Part shown: piece by piece, positions 27,401 through 42,400 of the stretch
Layout: each line of letters begins with the position of its first letter
Numbering within the stretch: the stretch's first letter is position 1
Source of the DNA: Megalonaias nervosa
Lineage: Eukaryota > Mollusca > Bivalvia > Unionida > Unionidae
Direction: 5' to 3'
NCBI GenBank assembly: GCA_016617855.1
Contig: JAECUM010004367.1
Coordinates: forward strand, 17,519-81,518
DNA length: 64,000 nucleotides
Translations under genes and position numbers: made by a program
The notes under the pieces: generated by a model
The model's input: the letters and a program-made list of their open reading frames with translations, nothing else
What the model was told of the DNA's origin: nothing
The model's database searches: none

Positions 27401-30400
27401 GATATACCAGAAAATGTGTAGTTTTCTGCTCCTGACTGGTTGTTGATTCAGTGTTCGAGTTATCCATTTACTAAGTACTTTTTCCCATTTCAACCTGGTA
27501 TTTTAAGACATATTTTCTTTCATAATAATGTATGGTCTTACCATACCTTATTTTATGCTTATTTTATTATTTAAATTTATTATTTTGTTTCTGTAGATCT
27601 GAGGCCTAGGGAGCTGCAGAGGCTCAGTGATTAGCATGCAGGACTTGCAATTGGATCACCCACTGTGGTGTATCCTTTGGCAAGGCACTCTACTCAAAAT
27701 GCCTCAGCACCAAATAACCTGCATGTATTTCTGTATCATAAAGCACCAAATATATATCAAAGCCTTCAAAAATACATAATGCTAATATAGCAAACATAAT
27801 TGGTCAAGTCAAATCACTCAATTGTATAATTTTAGAAACTTTAGAAACTTAGGGATCTTTTAATAACATTTTCTGAGAGTTCATCCAAACATCAAGGACA
27901 TGTCGGTGCTCTGCTGTTCCTGTGTGTGCTCTCCATAATAAACCAAGCTGATCCTGGACTAAAAACCTAGCAGATCAACAATGCTAGGGCTGAGACCTCT
28001 TTGGATATCTCATCCCCTTCAACAGTGCTTGATTAGCCCCCATGTCAAAGGTCTGGTCAAGCATAGCAGATGATTTTATGGTCTCATGATAATAATGGAA
28101 GGATACTGGCTCCAGTTTTGGGAATATTGACTTAAGGCAAGGACCACTGTGTTCTTTTGAGAAAAAAATGTATTTCTATCATATTGTATAAAATAAAAGT
28201 TGTTAAATGCATTCTGCAGATTGTGAGGAGTGCAACAAGGAGTATGAAGGGAATTGTCCCGACCATGGTCCCCTAATTGTTGTGGAGGATAATAAGGTAA
28301 ATGCCTTGACATTTAAAGTACAACTATGTGACATCATTGGAAATTCATGTACTAATAAGAGTTTTTATCTAAAGGTTTTAGATATGGGTAAAATAAAATG
28401 TAGAGCTCTACATGGATCATTATGATAGAGATGCCAATCATTCCAATTTTCACAGAATCCTTCCTATTTTTAATGTCAGATGTGTAATTTGACATTAAGA
28501 ATAGGAACGATTCAGTGAAAATTGGAAATGGCGTACATTATGATCAGTTATATCAGGATCTAATTTTTCCAGTGGGATATAATTTTATGCAGGTAAACTG
28601 CAACTTGAACACCAGTATTATATTTATAGCAGAAAAGCTTTGATGTCTGAATGCAGTTCAATTGTGAATGCAGTTTTTTTTCTTTCTTCAGATTCTGATT
28701 TTGATCTTTTGTCATTATGTTTTGATGTCCGTACATGCATGTCAGTTCCATATTTTATTTATGTACTTGTATTCACCAACATCTACTATTGCTAAACTTT
28801 GATGATAGTTTTTACTTGGAATAAGAAAGAAACCTATTGATATTTGATTCCAATGTCAGTGTCACAGACTGATTTCCAGACTATAGCTCTAATTATTCAT
28901 AACTTTTGATCAAATTTGTGGATCACATACACATGTGATAAGAATTTAACTTATAGATTTATGGGGTCAGTGTCAACTGGCTGAAGAAAAAAGAATGGTT
29001 GCTGCATAAATAGCAAATTAAAAAGTTTACAAATAATTTGTTGCTACAAAAAGTGGGTTTAAGTTCTGTACAAAAATTGTTCTTCACTATGTACTTAAAG
29101 CAAAATATGTGGTTGGTTTACACTTTGGGTAAGAAAGAAGTCTATTTCAGATGTTAAGGTCCCTGTAACTGACAGATGTAATGGTTTCTATAGAAGAGCT
29201 TTTGTTTTGAATCACATACCATGAGGGTGTAGAAGAAGTAGGTTGATTTTGAGATCAAAGTGTCAAAGGCTCAAAGAAAGTAAAGTGCTTGTTGCTCATT
29301 AACTTTTGTTCTAGACCAAGTTCTTTGATCAGACTTTGTGGATTTGACTGACTTGTATAAATAGAAACCTATAGTTTTTTGGGTGGGTGGAGTCTTAAGG
29401 TCCAACATCATGATCATGGCAACTAATACAAAAATAATGGTTTCTGCACAGTAAGTTTCGTACAAGACTGCATACCTTTACCAAAGTTCAGGGTCTTTGA
29501 GACCTGTTGGTCATTAATCTAGAGAGTCAACCATGAGCTCTTTGTGCTTACATAGAAGATTATAAAACATTGATAAGGCATATAAAGTGCCATTCCTGGT
29601 ACTCCTGTTTAAAAGTTGAATTCCTATTTTGCTTTAATAGACAGTGGAATCTTGGATGATAAATCAGCGACATTCTCTTTGCAATACTGTAATCCCTCAG
29701 ATAATCATTGTTTATAGAATGGAAAGGACTCCTTGAGCTTTCAGTTGTAATGGGGTTAGAAACTTATTATTTTTAAAAATTGCATGCCCAGAATAAAAAT
29801 TTTCATCATAATCAATGCACAGTTCATAAGGTACATGATGCTAGACAAAGAATTTTTCCACCACTGAGCATGCTTCAGCACAACGATAATTATCCAGATA
29901 ACTTCTTTGTCCTGTTGTAACTGCAGGCTTTTTTGTGATGTACAAAAGTTTTAAAATTGACATGTAAAAATGATCAAGAAACCGAACATAATCCTTGGTT
30001 TTTTTTGGTTTTTTTTTTAAATATTTAGACAAGAGAACAATATTGGAAACTAGGTCAGATAGTCTGATCAAAACATGTAAAATATTTACAACACATTTAA
30101 TGTACAATAATTATTTTTGTAAATACTTGGTCGAGAATATTGCAAGTAGAATCTTGTGTGCAGTGTGGAATAGTTTATCTACAGGTTCCTGATACTTGTA
30201 AGAAAGATCAAGATCGAGCCACACTACCACCAGGCTTAACTATTAAGGAGTCTGGTATCCCTAATGCTGGCCTGGGGGTCTGGGCTGATGTGCAGTTCTC
30301 TAGCAGGACCAGGTTTGGTCCGTATGTTGGTGTCATCACCAAAGATATTGACAAGGTGCATGCAACAGGATATGCCTGGCAGGTAAAACTTAAGTTGTAT

Positions 30401-33400
30401 TACAGTGTAATTGAAATATCCATGAATGTCTACCCATGGTAATATGGTAGAGCATAAGGAAGAATTTAAGTAATAAGCAATGATTTTGGACTTGTTAACA
30501 AATTCATTAAAATAGAATATCATCCTGCCACAGGATATTTTACTTTTGCAATCCATCTCTTTTTCAGGACTTCTTTGGGAAGTTGTTGATGATCTATTTT
30601 CCCTATCAACATTGGCAAATCACAGACTATTCATTCTAAAAGCACAACTACAGTTAAACCCCTCAAAACTGAAACCTTGGTATACTGGAATGCCCTCATG
30701 ATGAAAATATTTTAGCCCTAATTTTTCCTTTAATATCATTTTTGTTCCCCAGGAAACTGAAACCCCATATTTTTGAACACCAAAACAATTTTGATCCCAA
30801 CTTCCAATTGTATGCTTAAAAATACCCCATAACAAAGAAACTCAATTGAAACATTAGGACAGATTAATTATGGTTAGTAGTTGTAGTGGTTTGATTTGTG
30901 GAACATAGACTCCGAAAATGTCCCAAGACTACACGTGGTTAAAACAACACTTTACATGTGTGCCAACAGATTAGGGATGATAGTAGGCTGACTGCAGTTT
31001 TTGTACCATACAAAAGAGCCAGCTTTTAAGGCTAATTACATGTATTGATAATTAAATGCTTCTAGGTGAGCCATTTAAGAAATACTATGTTTATCTTCTG
31101 ATTGCCTAATTGTGATTGATGCTATTCATTTGTCTACATGATTGTTAGAACCTTCTTTGCGTGTTTTTTTTTTTTCAATTAAATACCAGGGTTTTATTAA
31201 CCAGGCATGTAGTCTCAGATTCTATGCTTTGCCTATGGAGATAGACTTTAGCATTATTCTAAAAGTCAGATTCACTCAAACGATTTTCAATAGAGAAAAG
31301 ATCACTACATAGATGTATTTAAGGAGCCATGACTTGTTTTTTTTCACTCACAAGAGTGATGTTTTGCGTGCAGTGCTATGGGTAAGAAATTACAACAGTT
31401 TGCAGACCTGCCAACCCTTACAATTTTGCCGTAAGTCTTAAGAAAATTACCCTTAATATACGGACTTACGGCATGCAAGCAAAAACGATGGAAAAATGAT
31501 GGTTGCCAAAAATCCGGTTCATCTGTGTTTGATTTGGATCCATGTTTCATATTAGAATTAGTGAAATAAGTCATGGAACCAGACTAACTTTACAGCAGCA
31601 CCCCAGGTGCTTTAAACTGCACCTATTTGTTAATGCAAAGCATCTGCATGATGAAACTGATGATTATAGAATTTTTTTTTTTAAATTGTGTCCAGAAAGC
31701 AATGCCTGTTTAAGATGAAAGGGAAAATAAGCTTCTAGATAACTGTTAATAATCAACACAGAAGAAATAAAAAGGAGTATTCAGATTCTTGTGAATAAAA
31801 CTGGAAAGGACACAATTACATTTATTGGACATCACGTGCCAATTTGAGTATGTCTCGTGGAGGGAGATATGATTGCCGTCGTCATGTGAAATGGAAAAAG
31901 AATTTCCAAGAATTACATCAAGTTGAGAGATAGCAACAAGCCATTGAGTTGCGTAGGGTTTTGGAACTAAAGTTTGTGCAACTGTACTAGTGGTAAATAA
32001 AATCTACGCGTACTTTACAAACTTTTCAATTGAACATGATGTTTATTGTAGCTGCGTCGAACATCTGATTACATTTTCCAGCTTTACAATAGCAGTTATT
32101 GATATTTTGTTACACCTTACTGAAAACTGGTCAATATTATGGAAAAAAAATAAACTGCCTTACTGAGATGGACTTGTCAGGGTTGGCAGGTCTGAGTTTG
32201 CAATTGGCTAGGCTCAGAAACCCTGCTGCTATAAGAACGTGTTACAAACTTGCCACTGATAAACGCAGCTAACAGGAAATTGTGAATGACTACATGAATG
32301 TTTGTTAAATGGATAAATAATGTAAACAACAGATAAGTCGGTAGGAGAGACAAATTATATCCTTCAACAATGCTAGCATCATATGGACCTGATCTGTATC
32401 TAAGTCATTTGACTTTGAACTTGTGGATTCATGAAAGCAATAAGGCTGATGACGAAAGTGATGAATATAATGCTGAGAATGTATGTTCTGAGCCACCTGG
32501 CAGTGATATGACATAACCTGACATTTTAGAACGTATAAAAGAGACTCGAAAAGTTTGCAATTGCTAAGGATGACCATTTTTTGGTTATGGTGCAAGATAT
32601 GGAGCCGGCCACAATAGTTAATGAACGATCTAAGAAACAACAGAATGTTCCATGCTTTATTCAAGCTAGGATCTTGAACTGTGTGTGTTAGGAATTATAC
32701 GAGTATTTAAACATTGTTGAGTATCATTCATAATTCCAATGGACTTACAGTAAAGTTATAAAAATACCACATCTAATTTCCAGACCTGCCAACCCTTATG
32801 ATTTTGCCATAGGTCTTATGAAAATGACCCCTTAAATACAGACTTTCAGAATAAAAGCAAAAACTATGGAAAAATTATCGTTGCCAAAAAATTCAGATAA
32901 TTGGTTCATTTGTGTTGGATTTGGATCCGGGTTTCATATTAGAATTAGTGGAATTAGTCAGGAAACCAGACTAACTTTACAGCAGTACCTCAGACACTTT
33001 AAACTGCAAATATTTTTCTATGCAAAGCATCTGCCTCGTGAAACTATTGATTATAGAATTTGAAAAAATTGGCATGCAGCAAGTGATGTATGTTGAAGAT
33101 GAAATGAAAAATAAACCTCTTACAATGTGTTAATAATCAGCACAGAAGAATAAAAAGGAAAATTCAGATTCTTGTGAATAAAAGCAGGAAGGGACACAGT
33201 GATGTTTATTGGACATCACATGTCAATTTGAGTATCTCATTGCAGTATATATGATTTCTGTCGTCATGTGAAATAGAAACAAATTCCAAGAATTATGTCA
33301 AGTTGAGAGATAGCAACAAGCCATTGAGCAGAAATAGGGTTGGGAACTCAAGTTTGTGAAACTGTACTAGTGGTAAATAAGGTCTGCATGTACTTTACAA

Positions 33401-36400
33401 ACTTTTCAGTTGAACATAATATTTACTGTCGCTGCATCTTTTGAATACCAAACTGTTAAATATGTTTTCGAGCTTTACAGTAGCAGTTTATGATATTTTT
33501 TTACACCTTACTGAATACTGGTCAATCTTGGGGGAAAAAAAAACAACTGCCTTACTGAGACAGTCTTGTCAGGGCAGGCAGGTATGATTTTCTCATTTCT
33601 TGTGATGAAGACAATATTTATGTGTTAAGCAACTGTATTTATTCATGTGGCAGGACACAATATTTGGTAGGAATGTATATTGTTCAGCTAATTCCTCATT
33701 AAATGCATTTAAAAAATAGAGTATAAAAATAACAGCTTTCTTAATGTTGTGTAATTTTACACTTGTACCAGTGCTGTCATAAATGCATTCTCTCTCTTGT
33801 CACACAATTGCTAAGAAAGAGACTTTCTTCACTTTTCAAACTGAGTAAACCAAAAAAACCTCCTCAAAACTGAAAAAAAAAAATTGTGGGACCCAAGGGA
33901 ATTTAGTTGTGAGGGGTTTCACTTTACTTTAATTGTAAATGGAAATGTGTTGGCAGATGTAAACCCAACCTATCTCCACCACTCACTCCAGTAAAAAAGA
34001 TACGACAAGAAGGTGAAATCAGAGTTGTACATTTTCTATTTTTTCAGCATGGTTAAATTTACCCGATTCAATAAAATATATCAGTATTTTCATTCTTTCA
34101 AATCATAGAAAAGCTTGTGAGAGGAAATGGGGCTCAAGAAGTCTTGTGGCAGACCAGCTTCCTTTTAAAGTCATGATCCCATTTGCCACTTAATTTCGAA
34201 GACTTCAACAGATTCTCTTATTCTACCATGAAAGGTTACTGCCATCTGCCAAGATATATTTTTGAGGTTATGTTACTGATATGTAACTTGATTTTTGCAA
34301 AGAATAAGTTTAGCTTGAATGAAATAATGAATACATCAGCAGACCTACCAACATTAACAAGCCCTTGTGTTGCTGATACCTATATTACATATGTTATTTT
34401 ATGATATAGTTTTTATTTAGATCATCTGGTTAATATTTTTTTGTTATTTAATTCTATGAATGGTCTATACTATAAGAAGAGTACGTGTTTATACTATTTC
34501 CATTCATAAATAAGGTCAAATTGCCAAGTTCACTCAACATTATATTTTGTTCTAAATAGACCTTGAGTGTTGAATATAGGTTTGTCAAAGATCTTGTGAT
34601 TCTAGAAAGTAAAATTTGAATTTTAGCAAGGTCAGAGTGCTCTAACTGGTGATTGATAAATCATAAAGTCAAGTAAAATAATTTAAAGTTTTGGCAATCT
34701 TTTGTAATTTAGATTTATCTGCTGTGCATTAGATGAATAAATAAAGAAATTAAAACACAGTGTTCTTATTCTTATCTGTACCAGTGTTGTGATTGTCATG
34801 AGAGGAAATTTTGTTTGTTTATTTAATTTTACATTGAAGTTAGAGAGCAGAAGATTTTTGCTAAACAGACAATACTTTAATGGATTATTGTAACATTATT
34901 CAAGGACTTGGATATTTATTAATTTTGTTGTATTACCATGAAACATTCAAGGACATTTGTGGCATTCAAATTTCAGTGGATTTACCTTGAACAAGTAAAA
35001 ACTTTTGGATATTAGAGCAATTTTTCTTCTGTGATGCTCGCACATAAGCACATTAGAACCTTTCATTCAGAATACTTCTGGAGCATTTCCAGATGACTGA
35101 AATTGATACTACACTTAGGATATTCGATGAATTCATACCATACTGTAAGTTAATTTTAGTTCGTTCACTTTGACTTTATATTGTAGGGAAATAAATTTAT
35201 ATTTTGGATTATAGAATGCTTTTTGGGCTTTTCCATTTTCTTGCTGCATAGTTTAAGCCCCTAGTATGTAATGTCTTTTCAGTAAAGCAGTCACCTTTTT
35301 CTCTGAGTTAGATCTTTTTTCAGTAAGGTGTAACAAAATCTATTGTATTGTTATTTGTCAAATTGGAAAACATGCATTCAGAAAGTTCAGAAGTGTGATT
35401 TGAGACATGCAATGAAGGGAAGCATGTGCAAATAAAAAGTCTGTAATGTATGCTTAAACCTAATTATCTCCAGACTAGTACAGTTTCACAAAGCGCAGGT
35501 CCAGACTCTATGGAGCTCAATGGCTGCTTGCTGTGTTAAATTGATGTAATCCTTGACTTTTTCCCTGCAAATTCGTGTGGAGCTGTATTCAAATCAACAC
35601 ATTATGTCCAACAAACATAATTGATGCCCTTCCTGCCACCCCTCCAAGAATCTGAATATTGCTTTTTCATTTTTCTGTACTAATAATTCAACTTTTTTAA
35701 GAGGCTTATTGTCCTTCTTTTCTTGATCATGTAGAACCTATTGCAGACCTGCCACTTATCCTGACTTGCTTGAGATCATCCCGTATTTTTGTTTCAAAAT
35801 CCGAAAATCCTGATTTGTTTAAAATGCCATAAAAACTTTAAAATACCTTTTGATTCATGATGGCTGTGCAAAAGGAGCAAAAGTGATGCAGAAATTTTGT
35901 CAGGAATATGCTAGTTGTTCTATGAAATCTCATTTTTCCATTTTTGTCTTTTATACTGATATTTACCATGTTATTTTAATTTAAACTAAATATCAGCGTA
36001 GAGGATGAAATTAGAAAAATGATTTTCCTAGTATGACTGTAGCATACATTAACATTAAGACAACGGAGATGCCAATTCCTTTGTAAGCTTTTGTAAGTAT
36101 ATGGTTGTAAACACTGATTTTTTTTTTTTTTTTTGCTTTGGCATCCTGATATTTCATTACACTCAAGGTGGCAGGTCTGTTACATTACACCATTTTTTTT
36201 GTAAATACTTGATCATGCAGTTAAAGTATCTGTGGTACGTGTGTGAAGTTCATGTTTCCCTGGCCAACCAGACTGAATGTAATATGAAGCCTAGATTCAA
36301 GTTGCATATGGTAAGCCAGTATTCAGATTTTACCGCAACGGTATTAGTCATTTTTATTTTTATTCTGCAAGTTAGTAATTTAAGGGTTATTTATGGTTAA

Positions 36401-39400
36401 ATCATAAAAGTTGGCAGGTCTGCATAGAGGTTTAAACAAAAATAATGAAATTGGGGATGGGCAAATTTTTATTAGAAAATGGTAAGTGAAGAATACAAAC
36501 AGTAATTGCAATGACACCATGATCAAAAATAGGAAATTTGTCTGTTACAGAAAATAATTAAATATATCAGAAAAAATCAGATTACATATTGTTGAGCTGG
36601 TACATCTGGCTTAGGTCACAGCATCGTCTTTAGCATGTTTACAGCTTGGCATTTCTTGTTTCCTGCACCATCGTAACATGTATTTTGTTCATGAAGTGAG
36701 CTATTTCAATTCATGCAACCATGCATGACCCTATTAGTTATACATAATTGTTACACTTAAAGTGTCCCAGTTTTAATTCACAGACATGTAGATTTATGAT
36801 GTGTTGTCAATGGATGTTGTAAGAGATGTATTTCGAACTGGTTTGACATTTTGATCACACGGCTTGTATACTTGCATCTTAAGTGTATGATGCCTTGTGT
36901 AGTTTGCATTTTATTTGTAATCATTCGTGTGGAAATTTGTAGAATTAATTCTTTAGTGTGTCTCATGTTCTTGGGTCTTCATGTTTAATACAATTATGTC
37001 ACTTTCAGCATAGAATGTTTGATGTTTGATTTTGATTGATCAGTAATTCTTTCTTGCCTGATGATTGCAAGAGCTAAATTTTGATTGGTCAATAATAATA
37101 GTATAAAAGGAAGTCAGTGTTCAAGACCTTTGTCACTCTCCAGTCTTTATGGAAGGTGTGAAGTACAAAATGGCTCAACCAACCTTAAAATCAGATGTGG
37201 CTATGGTAAAAATGCTGAAGTTGTCTGATTCCATTGCATAAAATAACACTAGCAGAGTGTTATTTTGTGACTTTAGTAAAATTACGTGTTTTGGACTTCT
37301 TTTGGAATTTAAATAGAAGGTGAATAACCTACATCTGCATCTGACAACTCTATTTATATTCAGTGCGCCTATAATTTATTATTGTAAATTCACAAAAATG
37401 ATATTAATACTTTATTCCTTTTGTAGAATTTACACTTTTTGTGTGTTTTATTTAATAGAACTTTGTCTTCTGCTTGTGAGCAAACCATTGCACCAAGATG
37501 GGTAATAAATCAGAGGCAGTGAACCAAACATGCTAGGTGCACTCTTGCACCCAAACCTGAAACTGTGAACCAGTACCATAGGCTATGGTGCATCTGCACT
37601 CAGCCTGCACCCAAACCATAAGAACATCGAGCACCAAAGACTATGGTGCACCAACAATAGTAAACCTTGAAGCCAGAATAGGTTTTTTTATTTCTGTTAT
37701 TCCCCTCCTTTTATGAATGAATAAAGAATAAATGAGAACATATTGAACACCAGTAGCTTGCATGACTCAATACTAACTATATTAACCCTGCATATAAGAA
37801 ATGACAAGATACATATGAGTATTTTTAGTCTTTACTGCTAGTTAGTTACTTGACACACTGCATTGTTGTGTACTTGCATGTTTCAGCTCTGCACATCTGT
37901 ATTTAAAAGTACTTATAGTTAGAAAAGCATTTGTAAATCCTTGCTGCTTGCTGGTAGTCATAACTTTAGTTAACAAGCTTTATAAACAAGTTTTTGTTCT
38001 ACTAACAGACTTAGCTTATGCTTACAACACTTTGGATCATAAATGTATTGCATTTCATAATGTTATCTATACATTAGTCATGCTATCATTTCACAAACAT
38101 TTTATGCAAGTCACTTGATTTGTTTGGCTCATCTTTTCTGTTATTAAATGCTGTTACATTTATTTGACGTCTCTGCTCATTAATTGCACCCTTAGAATAA
38201 GATCGTTCTCATAGAATATGATAGTATATCCTCAAGCGAACCAAAGCTGATGACAATACACACCCTTGCTGAATCAATCGCCTGTCCATGAGGGGCTACA
38301 TGACAAAATGTTATGAATTGTCTTTTTACTCCTATTGTATAAAATATATAAATTTTATATCCAGGTTTGTTCATCTCCAACCTTGCCACTGTCCTTTTAC
38401 TGTTTTCTTTCTCTGACGCACTGAAAATCAATAGAGATGGTGTCACACCGAACTTCGGAAAAAAAAGTTATCCCAGTATAACCACTGCAAAATTTGTGTT
38501 TGATCGTTTTTTTTTTTTTTCTTCTTTCAGATCTACAAAGATGGGGTGGCAAGTCACTTCATAGATGCCAGAGACCCTGCCCAGTCTAACTGGATGAGAT
38601 ATATAAATTGTGCAAGGACAGAGGCCGAGCAAAACCTGACAGCTTACCAGTATTATGGTCATATTTACTACAGAGCCTTTAAAACCATAGAACCTGGCAA
38701 AGAGCTGCTGGTGTGGTATGGCAATGAGTATGGACGTGATCTTGGAATTGTCAGAGACACAAAATCATTCTTAAAGCCAAAATATGTCAATGGAGAAGGT
38801 AATTATTTAATTGGTCAGGTCTGAATTTACAAAGAGTCATAAATGTATCATTACAGTAATGAAGTCAGTACTGTGCTGTTGTTGCATCACATTGTAGCAA
38901 CAAAGAAAATAATTTTCTCTTCTTTTGCATGGAGACTTGCTAACCAGTAAAGAATGTTACTTTTATTGAACTGAAAGTAGCATTAAAGTCCAAACAGAAA
39001 ATAGAACTTTTCTAGTAGTAATACAATTATACCTGCTACTGTTGCATTAATTTGCTTTTCTGGGATTCACAGTCTCTCATCCAATTTACATACTTGCTTT
39101 CTCCTATTAGGACTGGAAGATTCTAGAACAGAAAAGAATAATACTGTATCTGAGCCCTTGTAAGGAATGCTATTTTCATTTCCTTAGATGTACACATTAT
39201 GACGTGTATATTTGCCCATTGAAAATTGCCTTTTTTTCTTGGTTTCAAGATGAATGATGGCATTCCACCCATCTTTCTGTTTCAGTTGAATATTAGTTTC
39301 TTCAGTCATTGCAACTTTTTACTTGTTATCTTTGCCTTTCTTTTAAATTTTATGTTTTTTTGCACCTTTCCAGGTCCATGTGTTTTAGTTAATTGTATCC

Positions 39401-42400
39401 CCCTTGACTTTTCTGGTGCCAGAGTAAGTATTGCCTACTCTTTTTTATCTTTGAGATTTTTTGTTGTTTGCATAATTATTTCTATTTCAGAATATATTGT
39501 TATAGGGTGTGAGATGATGTGGGTCTAAGAAAGCCCTATGAGACACTCACCCACATTTTTGGTGTACACTGGATGTGCATGTACAGACTGTTGTTCATTC
39601 GGTTGTCTTTGGAATGACAAAGAGTTGGACTTAATGCAAAGTTGCCACACTTACAGAGGTAGGGAAAAAGCCATTCTTCCATGCAATCATTTAAGTATGA
39701 TTATCTCTCAACATCCAAGGTACAAAAATAATGTTCCAATGGGGCAAGAACGTTCTGAGACTTCTGTGGTTTGGAAATCATATATTGCCCAAAGATTACA
39801 GACGCTTGATCTTATGTCATTGCCAAATCCTCCTATGTGAGGAAAAACACCAGAGAGCAAGTCATGAGCCAATTTAGGGAGCAGTACTCTCTCATGCTGA
39901 CATATAATTTTGGCATCCTCCTCTTGTCTTCTGAAAGAGGAATCCTGGTCTACAGTTGCACTGCTGTGCTTACTGTAGGCGGCTGGCAATGTGTTTAGGC
40001 ATTCTTTGTCCATGGCCATGGCTGTATTGGTGGAGTAGCTCTACCTCAAAATGTAACTGACCAATATTGCGAGTGAAAATCCATCTTTTTTGTTGATCGT
40101 CAATGGTTCATTTACACCAGTATATGCCGTTTTTTACCAATCAAATTTGCCTCTGTACCGGAAAAAAAAAAGGTCGGTTTTCATGTAATGAAAAACTGAA
40201 AATGTATTTCAAGTCTTTAAAGTTAACTGTCTCAACATCAAATTCTGTAAGAAGCCAACTTATTCCATTCCAATATTGGTCAGTTAATTTTGCTGCTAGC
40301 CACAAGTCAACTCTAACAAAAAAAAATACTTAAAAAAAAAAATAAAAAAAAATAGTCCTACATTTACATGTACTTAAATTGGCCTAGATTTTGGACAGTG
40401 TGAGAAAATCTATGTCTTGCTGAAGCTACCAATGGGATGAGGCTATTCACAGGGAAGTATAAACAACTTTAAAAGCACTGACATCGTTGCAGTCACTTAA
40501 GTGTTGTAAAAATGTGTGACTTGTTACTTAATCTCATTTAAAAGACCTCCAATCTTTTTTTTTCTGCAACCAGGCATGACTCAATTTATTATTTTTTTTG
40601 TACATTAGAAATGCTGTTTGTTTTTAGAAACAAAACTAATTTTTGGTGCTTAAGATGCATAATCGTTGTCATGTAGTAGATTTGTCAACTAAACCCCTAT
40701 ATCTCGGGACCTGGTTATGTTGAGGATTTTTTGACACCCCTGACATAATAGAGATAACCGGCTTGACAATATCATACAGTAAGATCCCTGACATATCCAT
40801 GACAGTGTCCCTATGGAGGTAGAGCAACTCCACCAATACAGCTATGGCCATGGACAAAGAATGCCTCAATATATTGGCAGCTGCCCACAGTAAGCACAGC
40901 AGTGCAACTGTAGACCAGGATTCCTCTTTCAGAAGACAAGAGGAGGATGCCAAAAATAACTGTCAGCATGAGAGAGTGATCTGTCATCCAGTCTGTCAAA
41001 CCTGGTGTATACAGGCAAGTATAGAGACCAGTCTAACCCACATCGGCATCACTGTACTCTTCATTTATGATCCTGAGCTTAGTACTTCAGCGTCCAACAT
41101 ATGCCACCTCTCATTTCTCTCAACCCTTGGTCCATAGAGGAGACTCTTAACCCTTTCAACACTGCAGACCGGTAAAGCGGTCCAAGAACAATAACTCCCG
41201 CTCAACACTGTAGACCGGTATTCCGGTTTGATATACCTGTCTTGTTTTGGCGATAAACTCTCTGATTGGTCAGTGTCTGGGATTCCCCTATAGTAAATAT
41301 TTAATTTGTACATTGATTCATTTGCATATTATTTGGATACATTCGGACCTTGAGGTAGGTTCTTTACAAGGAAGGGGGGTTTTTCCGAGCTATAAATGGA
41401 AATCTTCGAGGTCGCCTAAGTACATTCAAAATGGCGGACTCGCCTGATGATGAATCGGAATTATCTGGGGACGAAATAATTGAAAATGCTGGCAATTTTC
41501 ATCTTGTAAGGATAAATCAAGAGGAGAGGGAATGTATACAGCAAGAATAGTGTGATATTGTTGGCGATAGTGATGATGATGAGGAATTTGATGGTTTTGA
41601 ACTCAACGATGTGTACGAGACACCTGAATTTTGTCAGTGGACAAAATCTCTATCGGAAGGTAATACTCACACATTTTCCAAACGTGTAGGTCCAACATGA
41701 GTATTTGATGCATCAGGAACACCTCTTGAATATTTTCAGCTATTTTATAGTGACTAGGTGTTTCAGAAATAGCATGATTTACAAATACCAATGCACACAC
41801 CTGAAGCAAGAGACTGACCCAAACCAGCACAAAGGTGTTTGGACTGATGTCACGTTATCAGAAATAAAAGGCATTTTATGGTCTGTTACTATTGATGGAA
41901 GTTATGAAATTCGACCGAGATGAACTGTATTGGAATAAAAGTGAGAAATTCTGGCTTGTTGGACATAATTTCGGAGAAATTATGTCACGTGACAGGTTTT
42001 TCCAGGTTAAACACTACCTGCATTTCAGTGACGATACCAATCAAAATCTTCAAGGTGACAAATTGCACAAAATACTGCCTTGGATGTTTGCTAAATTAAT
42101 CTGGTTCACAGTCAAAACGTGTTTATTTCATCTTTATTTCCATTGAAATGAACATAAAACCTTGTATACTTCAGGTTTTAAATACCTGTAGAAATGTCAT
42201 TAACACACCTTTGGATTTGCTTGAATTTTGAGATAACATTGCATTTATTCAAGCCATGATTTGTAAGAACACCACAATGGATCAAAAACAGGCCACATAT
42301 TACTCTTTAAACCCTTTATTCAACATTTGATAGAGAATACAGTGAAATTTACCTTTAACTTACCTTTTGATTTACCTGTATAATAACCTGTGTGAGACTA

